Shown: piece after piece, positions 43,004 to 51,636 of the stretch | Position numbering within the stretch: position 1 is the first letter of the stretch | Layout of the letters: every line of letters begins with the position of its first letter | Assembly (NCBI GenBank): GCA_902556425.1 | Contig: CACDWG010000007.1 | Location: forward strand, 62,001-126,000 | DNA: 64,000 nucleotides | Direction of reading: 5' to 3' | DNA from: UBA4421 sp002704225 | GTDB lineage: Bacteria; Pseudomonadota; Gammaproteobacteria; Pseudomonadales; Azotimanducaceae | Notes under the pieces: model-generated | The model's database searches: none | What the model was told of the DNA's origin: nothing | The model's input: the letters and a program-made list of their open reading frames with translations, nothing else | Made by a program: the position numbers and the translations under genes

Positions 43004-44193
43004 ATATCGACACCACACAGGCCTGCTCTGTGGTGGTTGCCGGTGGTGGTCCCGTAGGAGCGGCTACTGCGCTGAGTCTGGCAGACCGAGGCTATGTCGT
43101 CACCTTGGTTGATCGCAGCCGTCCTCAGCCCGGCTCGTCAGCGTTCGGCATGGATATTCGAAATGTTGCGTTATCGCCGCGTTCGGCAGAATTGCTTCGG
43201 CAGATCGACAGTTGGCCTGAGCAGGCAGCCACCTACAGAAAAATGTGTGTTTGGGAAGAGCGCGGCACCAGTCGGCTGACCTTTGATGCAGCGAGCGCAG
43301 GACGCAGTGAGTTGGGTTGGTTGGTCGAGGTTACCCCTTTGTTGGCTCGCCTTTGGCAACGTCTCGATGAGCATTCAAACATTACCCTAGTGTTCGGCAG
43401 CGTTACGGATGTGGCAACAACGAACCAACGTGTCACGCTGAGTCTGGATCAGGATGGCGAGACGACAACACTCGATACCGACTTCTTGATTGCGTCAGAC
43501 GGTGCCAAGTCTGCCGTTCGCGATGCCCTGCAAGTTGAGGCCCGCCGGTGGCCGACTGGGCAGATGGCGGTGACGACGGTAGTACGAACCGAACGGGCAC
43601 ACGATGCGACCGCATGGCAGCGCTTTTTGCTGGACGGCCCGCTGGCACTGCTGCCTAGCACGGATCCGCACCGGTGTTCGATCGTGTGGTCTCAGTCTGA
43701 GCGGCAGGCAACTCAGTGTTTAACTCTGTCCGACTCTGAATTTTGTTTGGCGCTGACCCGGGCGAGTGAGACCTGTTTGGGCACGATTCTCGAAGCCGCG
43801 CCACGTCAGGCCTTTCCCTTGAATCAGCAGCTCGCCACAACGGTAAATCCGCACAGACGCGTGTTGCTTTTGGGCGATGCTTTGCGCGTCGTGCATCCCT
43901 TGGCAGGTCTTGGCGTAAATCTGGGTTTTGAGGATTTACACGAGCTTTTAACCATAGCCAAACCGAACGTCGACTTATGCCGGCTTGGTCTGTGGGATAA
44001 ATTCGCCCGGCAGCGTTTGCTGCGTTCGGAGATTATGTTGCGCAGCTTAGACGGCTTGAAGCGACTGTACGGCAACCCGAATCCTTGGGTTGGCTGGCTG
44101 CGTAATGCGGGCGTGGACTGGTTTGGACGACGACGGTGGTTGCAGCGTAAGGCCATTGAAGAAGCGACAGGATTGCGCCACCTGTCAGGCTGA
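43000..44193 (+). CDS. ubiH: UbiH/UbiF family FAD-dependent hydroxylase
   Basis: Aerobic ubiquinone-biosynthesis hydroxylase. The 397-residue product has the FAD-binding VVVAGGGPVGAATALSLADRG, the middle ASDGAKSAVRDAL, and LLGDALRVVHPLAGLGVNLGFEDLHEL. Its place after pepP indicates UbiH (C6 position in E. coli), but in this genome the neighbouring ubiI/visC, usually next, is missing, so this or another hydroxylase may act at more than one ring position. Start ATG at 43000. Confidence 0.88.
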   Translation: MNIDTTQACSVVVAGGGPVGAATALSLADRGYVVTLVDRSRPQPGSSAFGMDIRNVALSPRSAELLRQIDSWPEQAATYRKMCVWEERGTSRLTFDAASAGRSELGWLVEVTPLLARLWQRLDEHSNITLVFGSVTDVATTNQRVTLSLDQDGETTTLDTDFLIASDGAKSAVRDALQVEARRWPTGQMAVTTVVRTERAHDATAWQRFLLDGPLALLPSTDPHRCSIVWSQSERQATQCLTLSDSEFCLALTRASETCLGTILEAAPRQAFPLNQQLATTVNPHRRVLLLGDALRVVHPLAGLGVNLGFEDLHELLTIAKPNVDLCRLGLWDKFARQRLLRSEIMLRSLDGLKRLYGNPNPWVGWLRNAGVDWFGRRRWLQRKAIEEATGLRHLSG

Positions 44194-44283
44194 AGATATT
44201 GCCCTTACTGGATGAGTCTTGCTCACGGTAAATTTACGTTACTGAGTTACACTGTCGTGCTAACTCGATTGGTGATGAATGCA

Positions 44284-45342
44284 ATGGCAGATAAAACTCC
44301 CCTCTTTGATGCGCATGTAGCCGCTGGCGGCAAGATGGTCGATTTCGCGGGTTGGATGATGCCGGTGAACTACGGCTCTCAGATCGAAGAACATACGGCA
44401 GTTCGCACCGACGCGGGCGTATTTGATGTGTCGCATATGACCATTGTCGACATCGATGGACCAGACGCCGAAGCCTTTCTTCGCAAAGTGATTGCCAACG
44501 ACGTTTCATCTTTAGTCGAATATCAGGCCCTATATGGTGCGGCCTTGAATGCCCATGGAGGCATTCTCGATGACCTGATCGTGTACCGGTTGCCGAAGGG
44601 CTATCGCTGCGTAGTCAACGCATCCACTCGAGAGAAAATGCTGGACTGGTTCGAAGCTCAGGCCATGACCAATATGCGCATCGAACACAAGCCGCAAATC
44701 ATGTTGGCAGTGCAGGGGCCAGAAGCGATCAACAAATTGCTCGCCGCTACAGATCTACCGACATTGAACATCAAACCTTTTTCTGCCGCCCGCCACGGCG
44801 ATTGGCTGATCGGTCGAACCGGATATACCGGTGAGGATGGCGTAGAAATCATGCTGCCGGTGGATCAGGGTCTCGCACTCTGGGGTGCCTTGTTGAAAGC
44901 TGGCGTAAAACCCGCCGGGCTGGGTGCGCGAGACACCCTGCGTTTGGAAGCGGGCTTGAACCTGTACGGGCAAGACATGGACGAAACGACGTCCCCGCTG
45001 GTCAGCAACATGGGTTGGACGGTGGCTTGGGAGCCAGCCGAGAGGGCTTTCATCGGACGCTATGCCCTGCAAGGTGAGCGTGCCGGGCCTTCGCAGAAGC
45101 TGACAGGCATTATTTTAGAGGATAAGGGTGTGCTGCGGCATGACCAGGCCGTTCAAACCGACGCGGGTCCTGGTGTGGTGACCAGTGGTACCTATTCACC
45201 GACACTGCAGCGCAGTATCGGTTTGGTTCGGGTCCCAATGGACGCCAGTGCAGAATGTTCGGTTGATATTCGAGGCGCCATGAAAAAAGCACGATTGGTT
45301 AAGCCACCGTTCGTGCGAAAGGGTAAGATTCTGGTCAACTAA
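44284..45342 (+). CDS. gcvT: Glycine cleavage system T protein (aminomethyltransferase)
   Basis: Transfers the methylene group from lipoyl-bound aminomethyl to tetrahydrofolate, releasing ammonia. The product (352 residues from the ATG at 44284, MADKTPLFDAH) contains MVDFAGWMMPVNYG, FDVSHMT, and GARDTLRLEAGLNLYGQDMDE. Further in-frame starts exist at 44212 and 44275. The 90-bp gap after ubiH shows no glycine riboswitch; it has a GTAAATTTAC palindrome at about 44227. First gene of gcvT-gcvH-gcvPA-gcvPB. Confidence 0.95.
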   Translation: MADKTPLFDAHVAAGGKMVDFAGWMMPVNYGSQIEEHTAVRTDAGVFDVSHMTIVDIDGPDAEAFLRKVIANDVSSLVEYQALYGAALNAHGGILDDLIVYRLPKGYRCVVNASTREKMLDWFEAQAMTNMRIEHKPQIMLAVQGPEAINKLLAATDLPTLNIKPFSAARHGDWLIGRTGYTGEDGVEIMLPVDQGLALWGALLKAGVKPAGLGARDTLRLEAGLNLYGQDMDETTSPLVSNMGWTVAWEPAERAFIGRYALQGERAGPSQKLTGIILEDKGVLRHDQAVQTDAGPGVVTSGTYSPTLQRSIGLVRVPMDASAECSVDIRGAMKKARLVKPPFVRKGKILVN

Positions 45343-45462
45343 CGGGCGAATAAATGCTGGGTGTGACTCGGCGTTTGACGGAAAATCAGACGCGTGAGCG
45401 TCAAAAGACGCAAGCAAACCAATCGGTGGCTTGCACAGCAAGGACGAAGGAGCGAGCAGCCA

Positions 45463-45855
45463 ATGAGCGATATCCCAGCAGAACTGAAGTACGCAGCAAC
45501 CCACGAGTGGGCTCGCTTAGAGGAAGACGGCACCGTCTCGGTTGGGATCAGCGATCATGCCCAGAGTGCCTTGGGTGATGTGGTTTATATCGAAGCGCCA
45601 GAGCTCGGTCTGACCGTCAGCGCGCAGGAAGAGGCTGGGGTGGTGGAATCGGTGAAAGCAGCTTCCGATATTTACGCGCCGATCGGTGGCACAGTGTGTG
45701 CGGTAAACGACGCCCTGACGGATGCGCCGGAAACCGTCAATCAAGACCCATACGGAGACGGCTGGTTTTTCAAGTTGACGCCAAACGATCCGGCGGACTT
45801 GGATGAGTTGTTGGACGCGGAAGGCTACGCTGAGGTCTGCGATACTGAGGACTGA
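45463..45855 (+). CDS. gcvH: Glycine cleavage system H protein
   Basis: Lipoyl carrier protein shuttling the aminomethyl group between P, T and L proteins. The 130-residue product (MSDIPAELKYAATHEWARLE) has the lipoylation site GVVESVKAASDIYAP with the lysine at about residue 65, and DPYGDGWFFKL. An in-frame start at 45394 would add an unrelated basic leader and is rejected. AAGGAG lies about 12 bases before the ATG. Confidence 0.96.
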   Translation: MSDIPAELKYAATHEWARLEEDGTVSVGISDHAQSALGDVVYIEAPELGLTVSAQEEAGVVESVKAASDIYAPIGGTVCAVNDALTDAPETVNQDPYGDGWFFKLTPNDPADLDELLDAEGYAEVCDTED

Positions 45856-45937
45856 GCCCGCGCGAAAACCGACGCGGCGCTACTGCCATTAGACCGACGG
45901 ATAGCCTCCGTCGACGAGCATGAATTTGGAGAGCAGT

Positions 45938-47329
45938 ATGCCCTTTATTCCCCATACGCAGGTCGACATCGATGAGATGTTGTCCGAGATTGGTATAGAT
46001 CAACTCGATGCGTTGTTCGATGAAATTCCGGCAGGCCTGATCAGCGATCGGCTAGACAATGTACCGGATGGCATGAGCGAAATGGCCATGCTGCAGTACA
46101 TGGCCCAGCACGCGGAACAAGATCAGGGCTATACCTGCTTTTTGGGTGGCGGCAGCTACGACCATCATATTCCCTCCGCCGTATGGGATCTCGCCGCTCG
46201 CGGCGAGTTCATGACCGCTTATACACCGTACCAAGCGGAAGCGAGCCAGGGTACATTGCAACTGATTTACGAATACCAATCCATGATGGCGTCTCTGACG
46301 GGCCTGGACGTTTCCAATGCCTCGGTATACGACGGCGCCAGCGGATTGGCGGAAGCCGTGCTGATGGCGGTGCGATCAAACAAGAAGAACAAAGACGGAC
46401 GAGTGCTGATCGCCCAATCGGTTCACCCCCACTACACCCAGACCACACGAAACATTGTGCGCAACCAGAATGTCGATATCGCGCCCATCGCGTTGTCAGA
46501 CAGCGGCGTGGTTGATCCGGCTGAACTGGATGGTTTGTTGGACGATACGCCGCCGAGCGCAGTGATTATTCAGCAGCCAAACTTCTTCGGCGGCTTGGAA
46601 GCCGTAGACGCCATCACCGACTGGGCTCACGCTCAGGGAGCCTTAGTGATTGCAGTAGTGAATCCGATGAGTCTTGGGGTGCTGAAAGCCCCGGGCCGGT
46701 GGGGAGAGCAGGGTGCAGACATCGCCGTGGGTGACGGTCAACCCTTTGGTGTGCCCATGGCCTCTGGTGGCCCATCCTTTGGCTTTATCTGTGCGCGGGC
46801 AGCCTTCATGCGCCAGCTACCCGGCCGAATCATTGGTCGTACAGTAGATCTGGAGGGCCGGGTGGGTTATGCGCTCACCTTACAGGCCCGAGAACAGCAC
46901 ATTCGCCGAGGCAAGGCGACGTCAAATATTTGTACGAACCAAGGTTTGCTGGTGACTGCCGGAACCATCTACATGAGTTTGATGGGTCCGCAGGGCATTC
47001 GTGAAACGGCTTTGGACTGCCATCGAAAAACCAATGCCCTGCGTCAACGCTTACTGGCCTTTGATGGCGTCACGGACTTTTTTGATGGACCGACCTTTCA
47101 CGAATTTGCCGTGAGGTTACCGGTGCCGGCGAGTCAAATACTCGAGCCAATGATGGCACAAGGTATTTTGGCTGGCCTCAATCTGGCGGACTTTGTGGGC
47201 CCCGAACAGGAACATCGGGCCAACGGCCTATTGGTCGCGGTGACAGAAAAACGTACCGAGGCAGAACTTGATCACTACGTAGAGGCTTTCGGCCAAGCTC
47301 TTAAGAGTGCAACGGGAGTCAGCGCATGA
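45938..47329 (+). CDS. gcvPA: Glycine dehydrogenase (decarboxylating) subunit 1
   Basis: First half of the PLP-dependent P protein. The 463-residue product begins MPFIPHTQVDIDEML and has CFLGGGSYDHHIPSAVWDLA, TAYTPYQAEASQGTLQ and YDGASGLAEAVLMA. It lacks the PLP lysine, which is in subunit 2. GGAGAGCAGT precedes the ATG at 45938. The stop overlaps the gcvPB start (ATGA), so the heterodimer partners are coupled. Confidence 0.96.
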   Translation: MPFIPHTQVDIDEMLSEIGIDQLDALFDEIPAGLISDRLDNVPDGMSEMAMLQYMAQHAEQDQGYTCFLGGGSYDHHIPSAVWDLAARGEFMTAYTPYQAEASQGTLQLIYEYQSMMASLTGLDVSNASVYDGASGLAEAVLMAVRSNKKNKDGRVLIAQSVHPHYTQTTRNIVRNQNVDIAPIALSDSGVVDPAELDGLLDDTPPSAVIIQQPNFFGGLEAVDAITDWAHAQGALVIAVVNPMSLGVLKAPGRWGEQGADIAVGDGQPFGVPMASGGPSFGFICARAAFMRQLPGRIIGRTVDLEGRVGYALTLQAREQHIRRGKATSNICTNQGLLVTAGTIYMSLMGPQGIRETALDCHRKTNALRQRLLAFDGVTDFFDGPTFHEFAVRLPVPASQILEPMMAQGILAGLNLADFVGPEQEHRANGLLVAVTEKRTEAELDHYVEAFGQALKSATGVSA

Positions 47330-48864
47330 CTGAGACGAATACGGATACGGTAGCGACGGGTCGGCTCACTGCTACCAAGGCACAGGGCCAGTCCATCTTT
47401 GAACTGAGTCTGGCGAATCGGCGAGCGACGGCGCAACGGGTAGACGGTACCGATGCCGCTTGCTTGGCAGACATACCCGAGCACTTGCTACGCGAAGACA
47501 CACCGGGATTGCCCGAGGTCTCGGAATTGCAGGCGGTCAGGCACTACACCAATCTGTCCCGTCAGAACTACGCGATCGACACCATGTTCTATCCGCTGGG
47601 TTCTTGCACCATGAAGTACAACCCCAGAGGCGCGCACAAAGCCGCAAGCTTGCCCGGTTTCTTGGGACGGCACCCGTTGGCACCCGAGTCTGCCAGTCAG
47701 GGCCATCTGGCCTGCATGCACGATTTGCAGGAGATTCTCAAAGACGTGACCGGCATGCGTGGGGTGTCGTTGGCGCCCATGGCCGGAGCGCAAGGCGAGT
47801 TTGCCGGTGTTGCCATGATTCGCGCCTATCACGAGGCCCGTGGCGATGACGCCCGCACTGAGATCATTGTGCCGACGGCGGCTCATGGCACGAACCCCGC
47901 CACGGCGGTGATGTGTGGGTACAAAGTCACTGAGGTACCGGTGAACGCGGAAGGCGACGTCGACTTAGAGGCGTTGAAAGCCAAAGTTGGGCCGCAAACC
48001 GCTGGTTTGATGATGACCAATCCGTCAACCTGCGGGGTGTTTGAGCGGCAGATTGAGGCCATTGCCGCTACGGTGCATGACGCGGGCGGTCTGCTGTATT
48101 ACGACGGAGCGAACCTCAACGCGATCTTAGGTAAGGTCAAACCCGGTGATATGGGGTTCGACGTTTTGCATATGAATTTGCATAAAACCTTTGCCACGCC
48201 ACACGGCGGCGGTGGACCCGGTGCCGGCCCGGTTGGTGTCGGCGAACGTCTCCTACCCCATTTGCCGCTACCCGTGGTGGAGAAGATTGAAGCAGACGGC
48301 GGTGATCGCTACCGCTGGATGGGTATCGACGATTTGCCTCTGAGCATCGGAACCCTTTCGGGCTTTGCCGGCAATGCGGGTATTTTACTGCGCGCGCTCT
48401 CCTATGCGCTGATGTTAGGAAAAGAAGGCATGCACCGTGTGGGGCAATTTGCCACGTTGAATGCCAACTACATGGCCGCGCGATTAGCCAAGGCAGGATT
48501 CCAGTTGGCCTATCCGTCGCGTCGAGCGACTCATGAGTTCATTGTTACCTATCAAAAGGAGAGCAAGGAACTTGGTGTGAATGCCATGGATATGGCCAAG
48601 CGGTTGTTGGACTATGGCGTGCACTCCCCCACCACGTATTTTCCGCTATTGGTACCGGAATGCTTTCTGGTTGAACCGACGGAAACGGAAAGCAAACAGG
48701 AGCTGGATGCCTTTGTGGACGCGATGATTGCGGTACGTGAAGAAGCCCATCAAGACGCTGATTTCGTCAAGCAAGCGCCGTATACGACACCGGTGCGGCG
48801 CTTGGACGATGTTAAAGCAGCGCGGGAGTTGGATTTGACCTGGACGGATGTCAGCGCAGGTTAA
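47326..48864 (+). CDS. gcvPB: Glycine dehydrogenase (decarboxylating) subunit 2
   Basis: Second half of the P protein, with the active-site lysine. The 512-residue product has DTMFYPLGSCTMKYNPR, TAAHGTNPATAVMCGYK, and the PLP segment LHKTFATPHGGGGPGAGP. The first ~30 residues are variable. The pair replaces the single fused GcvP of enterobacteria. Its stop overlaps the convergent DUF255 gene by 4 bp. Confidence 0.96.
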   Translation: MTETNTDTVATGRLTATKAQGQSIFELSLANRRATAQRVDGTDAACLADIPEHLLREDTPGLPEVSELQAVRHYTNLSRQNYAIDTMFYPLGSCTMKYNPRGAHKAASLPGFLGRHPLAPESASQGHLACMHDLQEILKDVTGMRGVSLAPMAGAQGEFAGVAMIRAYHEARGDDARTEIIVPTAAHGTNPATAVMCGYKVTEVPVNAEGDVDLEALKAKVGPQTAGLMMTNPSTCGVFERQIEAIAATVHDAGGLLYYDGANLNAILGKVKPGDMGFDVLHMNLHKTFATPHGGGGPGAGPVGVGERLLPHLPLPVVEKIEADGGDRYRWMGIDDLPLSIGTLSGFAGNAGILLRALSYALMLGKEGMHRVGQFATLNANYMAARLAKAGFQLAYPSRRATHEFIVTYQKESKELGVNAMDMAKRLLDYGVHSPTTYFPLLVPECFLVEPTETESKQELDAFVDAMIAVREEAHQDADFVKQAPYTTPVRRLDDVKAARELDLTWTDVSAG

Positions 48865-50927
48865 CGACCGCTCAGCGTTCGCCGCAGTTCCTCTAGGTCG
48901 GTGATCGCTGCGCTGGCGCGACCGTCCTCAAAGACAAAGGCGCTCACTTGGCTGCGTGTTGCCGCACTGACTAAGCCGGGCAGATAGTTCGGCACCGGGC
49001 CTCCCAGATCGTAGGGCAGGCAGTAGACAGTCAGCCATGGCTGATAACCTTGGCATAGGGCGTCTCGCCAATGCCGCATTTCAACCTCCGGCCCGCGTAG
49101 AACCACGGTTTGATCTTGTGCGATGCTGGATTGAAGGGCGCTAATGAAACTGCAGTGATTTGCGGGATAGCGTTCCATAGCCGCTCGGGCCCAGCGAAGG
49201 GTATTGGTCGCGGCGTCCAAGTACGTTGCATCGCCGAGCACCTGCCCCAATTGCAGTAAGGCACTCGTCAGGGTCGCATTGCCCGGCGGCAGCGCTTCGT
49301 CGAAGCTTGGTTTGGGCTTGAAGATCAGGTCGGGCTGGTCGGCGGCGGTAAAGTAAAATCCGCCGTTCTCAACATCGTAAAATAGGGCCATGGCCGCATC
49401 GGCCAATGCGACCGCAAAGGTCGCATCTGTCTCGCGCCAGCGATGGCTCAATAAGGTCACCAAGCCATGCAGTACGTTGGCGTAGTCGTCCAAAAAGCCA
49501 TGGGGCTGACGATGACCGTCTTGCCAGCAAACACTCAGACGATCACCGTCCCAGCAGTTGTCGCGCAAGAAATCGGCGATTTGTTGAGCCGTGTCCAACC
49601 AGGTTTCATCGGCGAGTGCTTCGGCGGCATCGCATAAGCCAGCCATGAGCAGTCCATTCCAGCCGCTGAGAATCTTTTTGTCGGTAATGGCTGGTGTGCG
49701 TTCTGAGCGCGAGGCAAACAGGGTTGCTCTGGCGTTCTTGAGCAGCGTATTGGCGCTGGCCTCGTCCATGGACAATCGCTGGATCACAGAGCGATAGGAA
49801 TCCCGTCGATGCAAGATCCAGTGATTGTCTGCGTTCGCCGGTTTGTCCAAGGCGTACAACGTTTCAATCAGCAAATAGGCGTCTTCGTCCAAAAGCTTTT
49901 TTACCTGCTCGCGTCGCCAGAGATAGTGCCGGCCTCGTTGTCCGAGGCTAGCGCCGTCTTGGCCAGCGTAAAACCCACCAGAGCCATCACGCATCTCGCG
50001 TTTCAGCCAATCCAACGTGCTGGACAGTGCGTCTTCAAACAACGCATCCCCACCGAGCTTCAGCGCGTGGGAGTAGACGTTGAGCAATTGTGCGTTGTCA
50101 TAAAGTACTTTTTCAAAATGCGGTGTGCGCCACTGTCGGTCTTGGGCGTAGCGAAAAAAGCCACCACCCAAATGATCAAAAAGACCACCACGTGCCATTT
50201 GTGTCAGGGTGGTCATGACCATCTCTAAGCCGTCTTTGTCCGCCGCCTCGATCCGTCGGGAGTAAGCCCAGTGTTTGAGCAGTCGCTCAATGCTGCCGGG
50301 CATCGCAAACTTCATACTCTGCCCGAAACCGCCCTCCGCCGAATCGAATCGCTCGGCCAAACTCTCGCGGCAGCTATCGATCAATGCCTCATCGCTCATC
50401 TTGGGGTCCAAAACGGGCGGCGACAGCTGCTGCAGCGTGTTCGCCAGCTTGTCGCTTTGCCCAGTCAGCTCTTCTCGCTGTTGATCGTAAGCTTCGTGCA
50501 GGCGCATCAATAAATCGGCGAAGCCGGGCTGGCCGTTTTGCGTGTCTGCCGGGAAGTAGGTACCGGCAAAGAACGGCAGCTGGGTCTGCGGATCCAAAAA
50601 CAGGTTCAGCGGCCAACCGCCACCGTGCTGGGTGAGCAGTTGCATGGCGCTTAAATACACTTTGTCCAGATCCGGTCGTTCCTCTCGATCGACCTTGATG
50701 CAGCAAAAATGCGTGTTGAGCACTTGGGCTGTCATCGGATCGTTGAAGGACTCTCGAGACATTACCTGGCACCAATGGGATCCCGCATAGCCAATGGACA
50801 GGAAAATCGGACGGTCCGCCGACTTAGCTTCAGCTAATGTCTCGTCGCTCCATCGCTGCCAATGCACAGGCTGCTCCGCGTGCTGTTTGAGGTAAAGACT
50901 GGTTTGGTGATTCAAGGTATTTGACAT
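48861..50927 (-). CDS. DUF255 thioredoxin-domain protein (YyaL/SSP411 type)
   Basis: A 688-residue protein with an N-terminal thioredoxin-like DUF255 domain (to about residue 160) and a C-terminal (alpha/alpha)6 barrel like N-acylglucosamine epimerases. SHWCQVMSRESFND replaces the usual CHWCHVM...ESF: residue 50 is Ser instead of the first Cys, Cys53 is retained. GGWPLNLFLDP and FAGTYFP are present. Function unknown in bacteria. Divergent from rppH; the 149-bp gap holds their promoters, none assigned with confidence. Confidence 0.85.
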   Translation of the reverse strand: MSNTLNHQTSLYLKQHAEQPVHWQRWSDETLAEAKSADRPIFLSIGYAGSHWCQVMSRESFNDPMTAQVLNTHFCCIKVDREERPDLDKVYLSAMQLLTQHGGGWPLNLFLDPQTQLPFFAGTYFPADTQNGQPGFADLLMRLHEAYDQQREELTGQSDKLANTLQQLSPPVLDPKMSDEALIDSCRESLAERFDSAEGGFGQSMKFAMPGSIERLLKHWAYSRRIEAADKDGLEMVMTTLTQMARGGLFDHLGGGFFRYAQDRQWRTPHFEKVLYDNAQLLNVYSHALKLGGDALFEDALSSTLDWLKREMRDGSGGFYAGQDGASLGQRGRHYLWRREQVKKLLDEDAYLLIETLYALDKPANADNHWILHRRDSYRSVIQRLSMDEASANTLLKNARATLFASRSERTPAITDKKILSGWNGLLMAGLCDAAEALADETWLDTAQQIADFLRDNCWDGDRLSVCWQDGHRQPHGFLDDYANVLHGLVTLLSHRWRETDATFAVALADAAMALFYDVENGGFYFTAADQPDLIFKPKPSFDEALPPGNATLTSALLQLGQVLGDATYLDAATNTLRWARAAMERYPANHCSFISALQSSIAQDQTVVLRGPEVEMRHWRDALCQGYQPWLTVYCLPYDLGGPVPNYLPGLVSAATRSQVSAFVFEDGRASAAITDLEELRRTLSGR

Positions 50928-51076
50928 GATTAGACGGCTGGCTTCCCAGGTTGTGATCGCAAGCCGTGGATTCTGTCATGTTTGACCCAACAAGTGGCCA
51001 AACGATACGCGTTGGGTAATAAATCCCGTGTCCATCTCACGTATTGTTGTATGGTGGGTTAAGAGGAAGAGGTAAC

Positions 51077-51625
51077 ATGAACTCGAATATCGATAAGCAT
51101 GGGTTTCGCCCGAACGTAGGAATCGTGCTGCTGCAAACACCGACGCCGGATGCACCGAGCAACCGTGTATTGTGGGCGCGACGCATTGGCGGGTTCAATG
51201 CGTGGCAGTTTCCCCAAGGCGGCGTCAACGCCGGTGAATCGACTGAAGACGCCGTGTTCAGGGAACTTTACGAAGAAATTGGCGTGTCTGCTGACGCCGT
51301 GACTGTTCTCGGCCAAACCTCTTCGTGGCTGCGTTATCGCCTGCCTCGACACATGCGACGAAACAATTCCACGCCGGGTTTTGTCGGGCAGAAACAAAAA
51401 TGGTTTTTGCTTCAACTGCATGCACCGGACGATGCCGTGCGTCTCGACCTGCACAGCAAACCAGAATTTGATGACTGGCAGTGGGTAAGTTTTTACTACC
51501 CGATCAAACAGGTCGTTGATTTTAAACAAGATGTCTATCGTCGTGCCTTGGTGGAATTGGCTCAGTATCTGCCGAAGGTGCAGCGCGCCTCAACCGAGTC
51601 GGCCACTCACGCTACTGTTCTGTAA
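51077..51625 (+). CDS. rppH: RNA pyrophosphohydrolase
   Basis: Removes pyrophosphate from mRNA 5' ends to trigger decay. The 182-residue product opens DKHGFRPNVGIVL and has the Nudix box GGVNAGESTEDAVFRELYEEIG at about residues 46-67, followed by WLRYRLP and QKQKWFLLQL. The ATG at 51077 follows AGAGGTAAC; a start at 51044 is less likely. ptsP follows after 11 bp, the conserved order. Confidence 0.97.
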   Translation: MNSNIDKHGFRPNVGIVLLQTPTPDAPSNRVLWARRIGGFNAWQFPQGGVNAGESTEDAVFRELYEEIGVSADAVTVLGQTSSWLRYRLPRHMRRNNSTPGFVGQKQKWFLLQLHAPDDAVRLDLHSKPEFDDWQWVSFYYPIKQVVDFKQDVYRRALVELAQYLPKVQRASTESATHATVL

Positions 51626-51636
51626 GGCATCACTTC

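Noticed and set aside
44194..44283. Possible glycine riboswitch before gcvT
   Set aside because: The gap is only 90 bp and lacks the conserved aptamer blocks; a tandem glycine riboswitch needs considerably more sequence.
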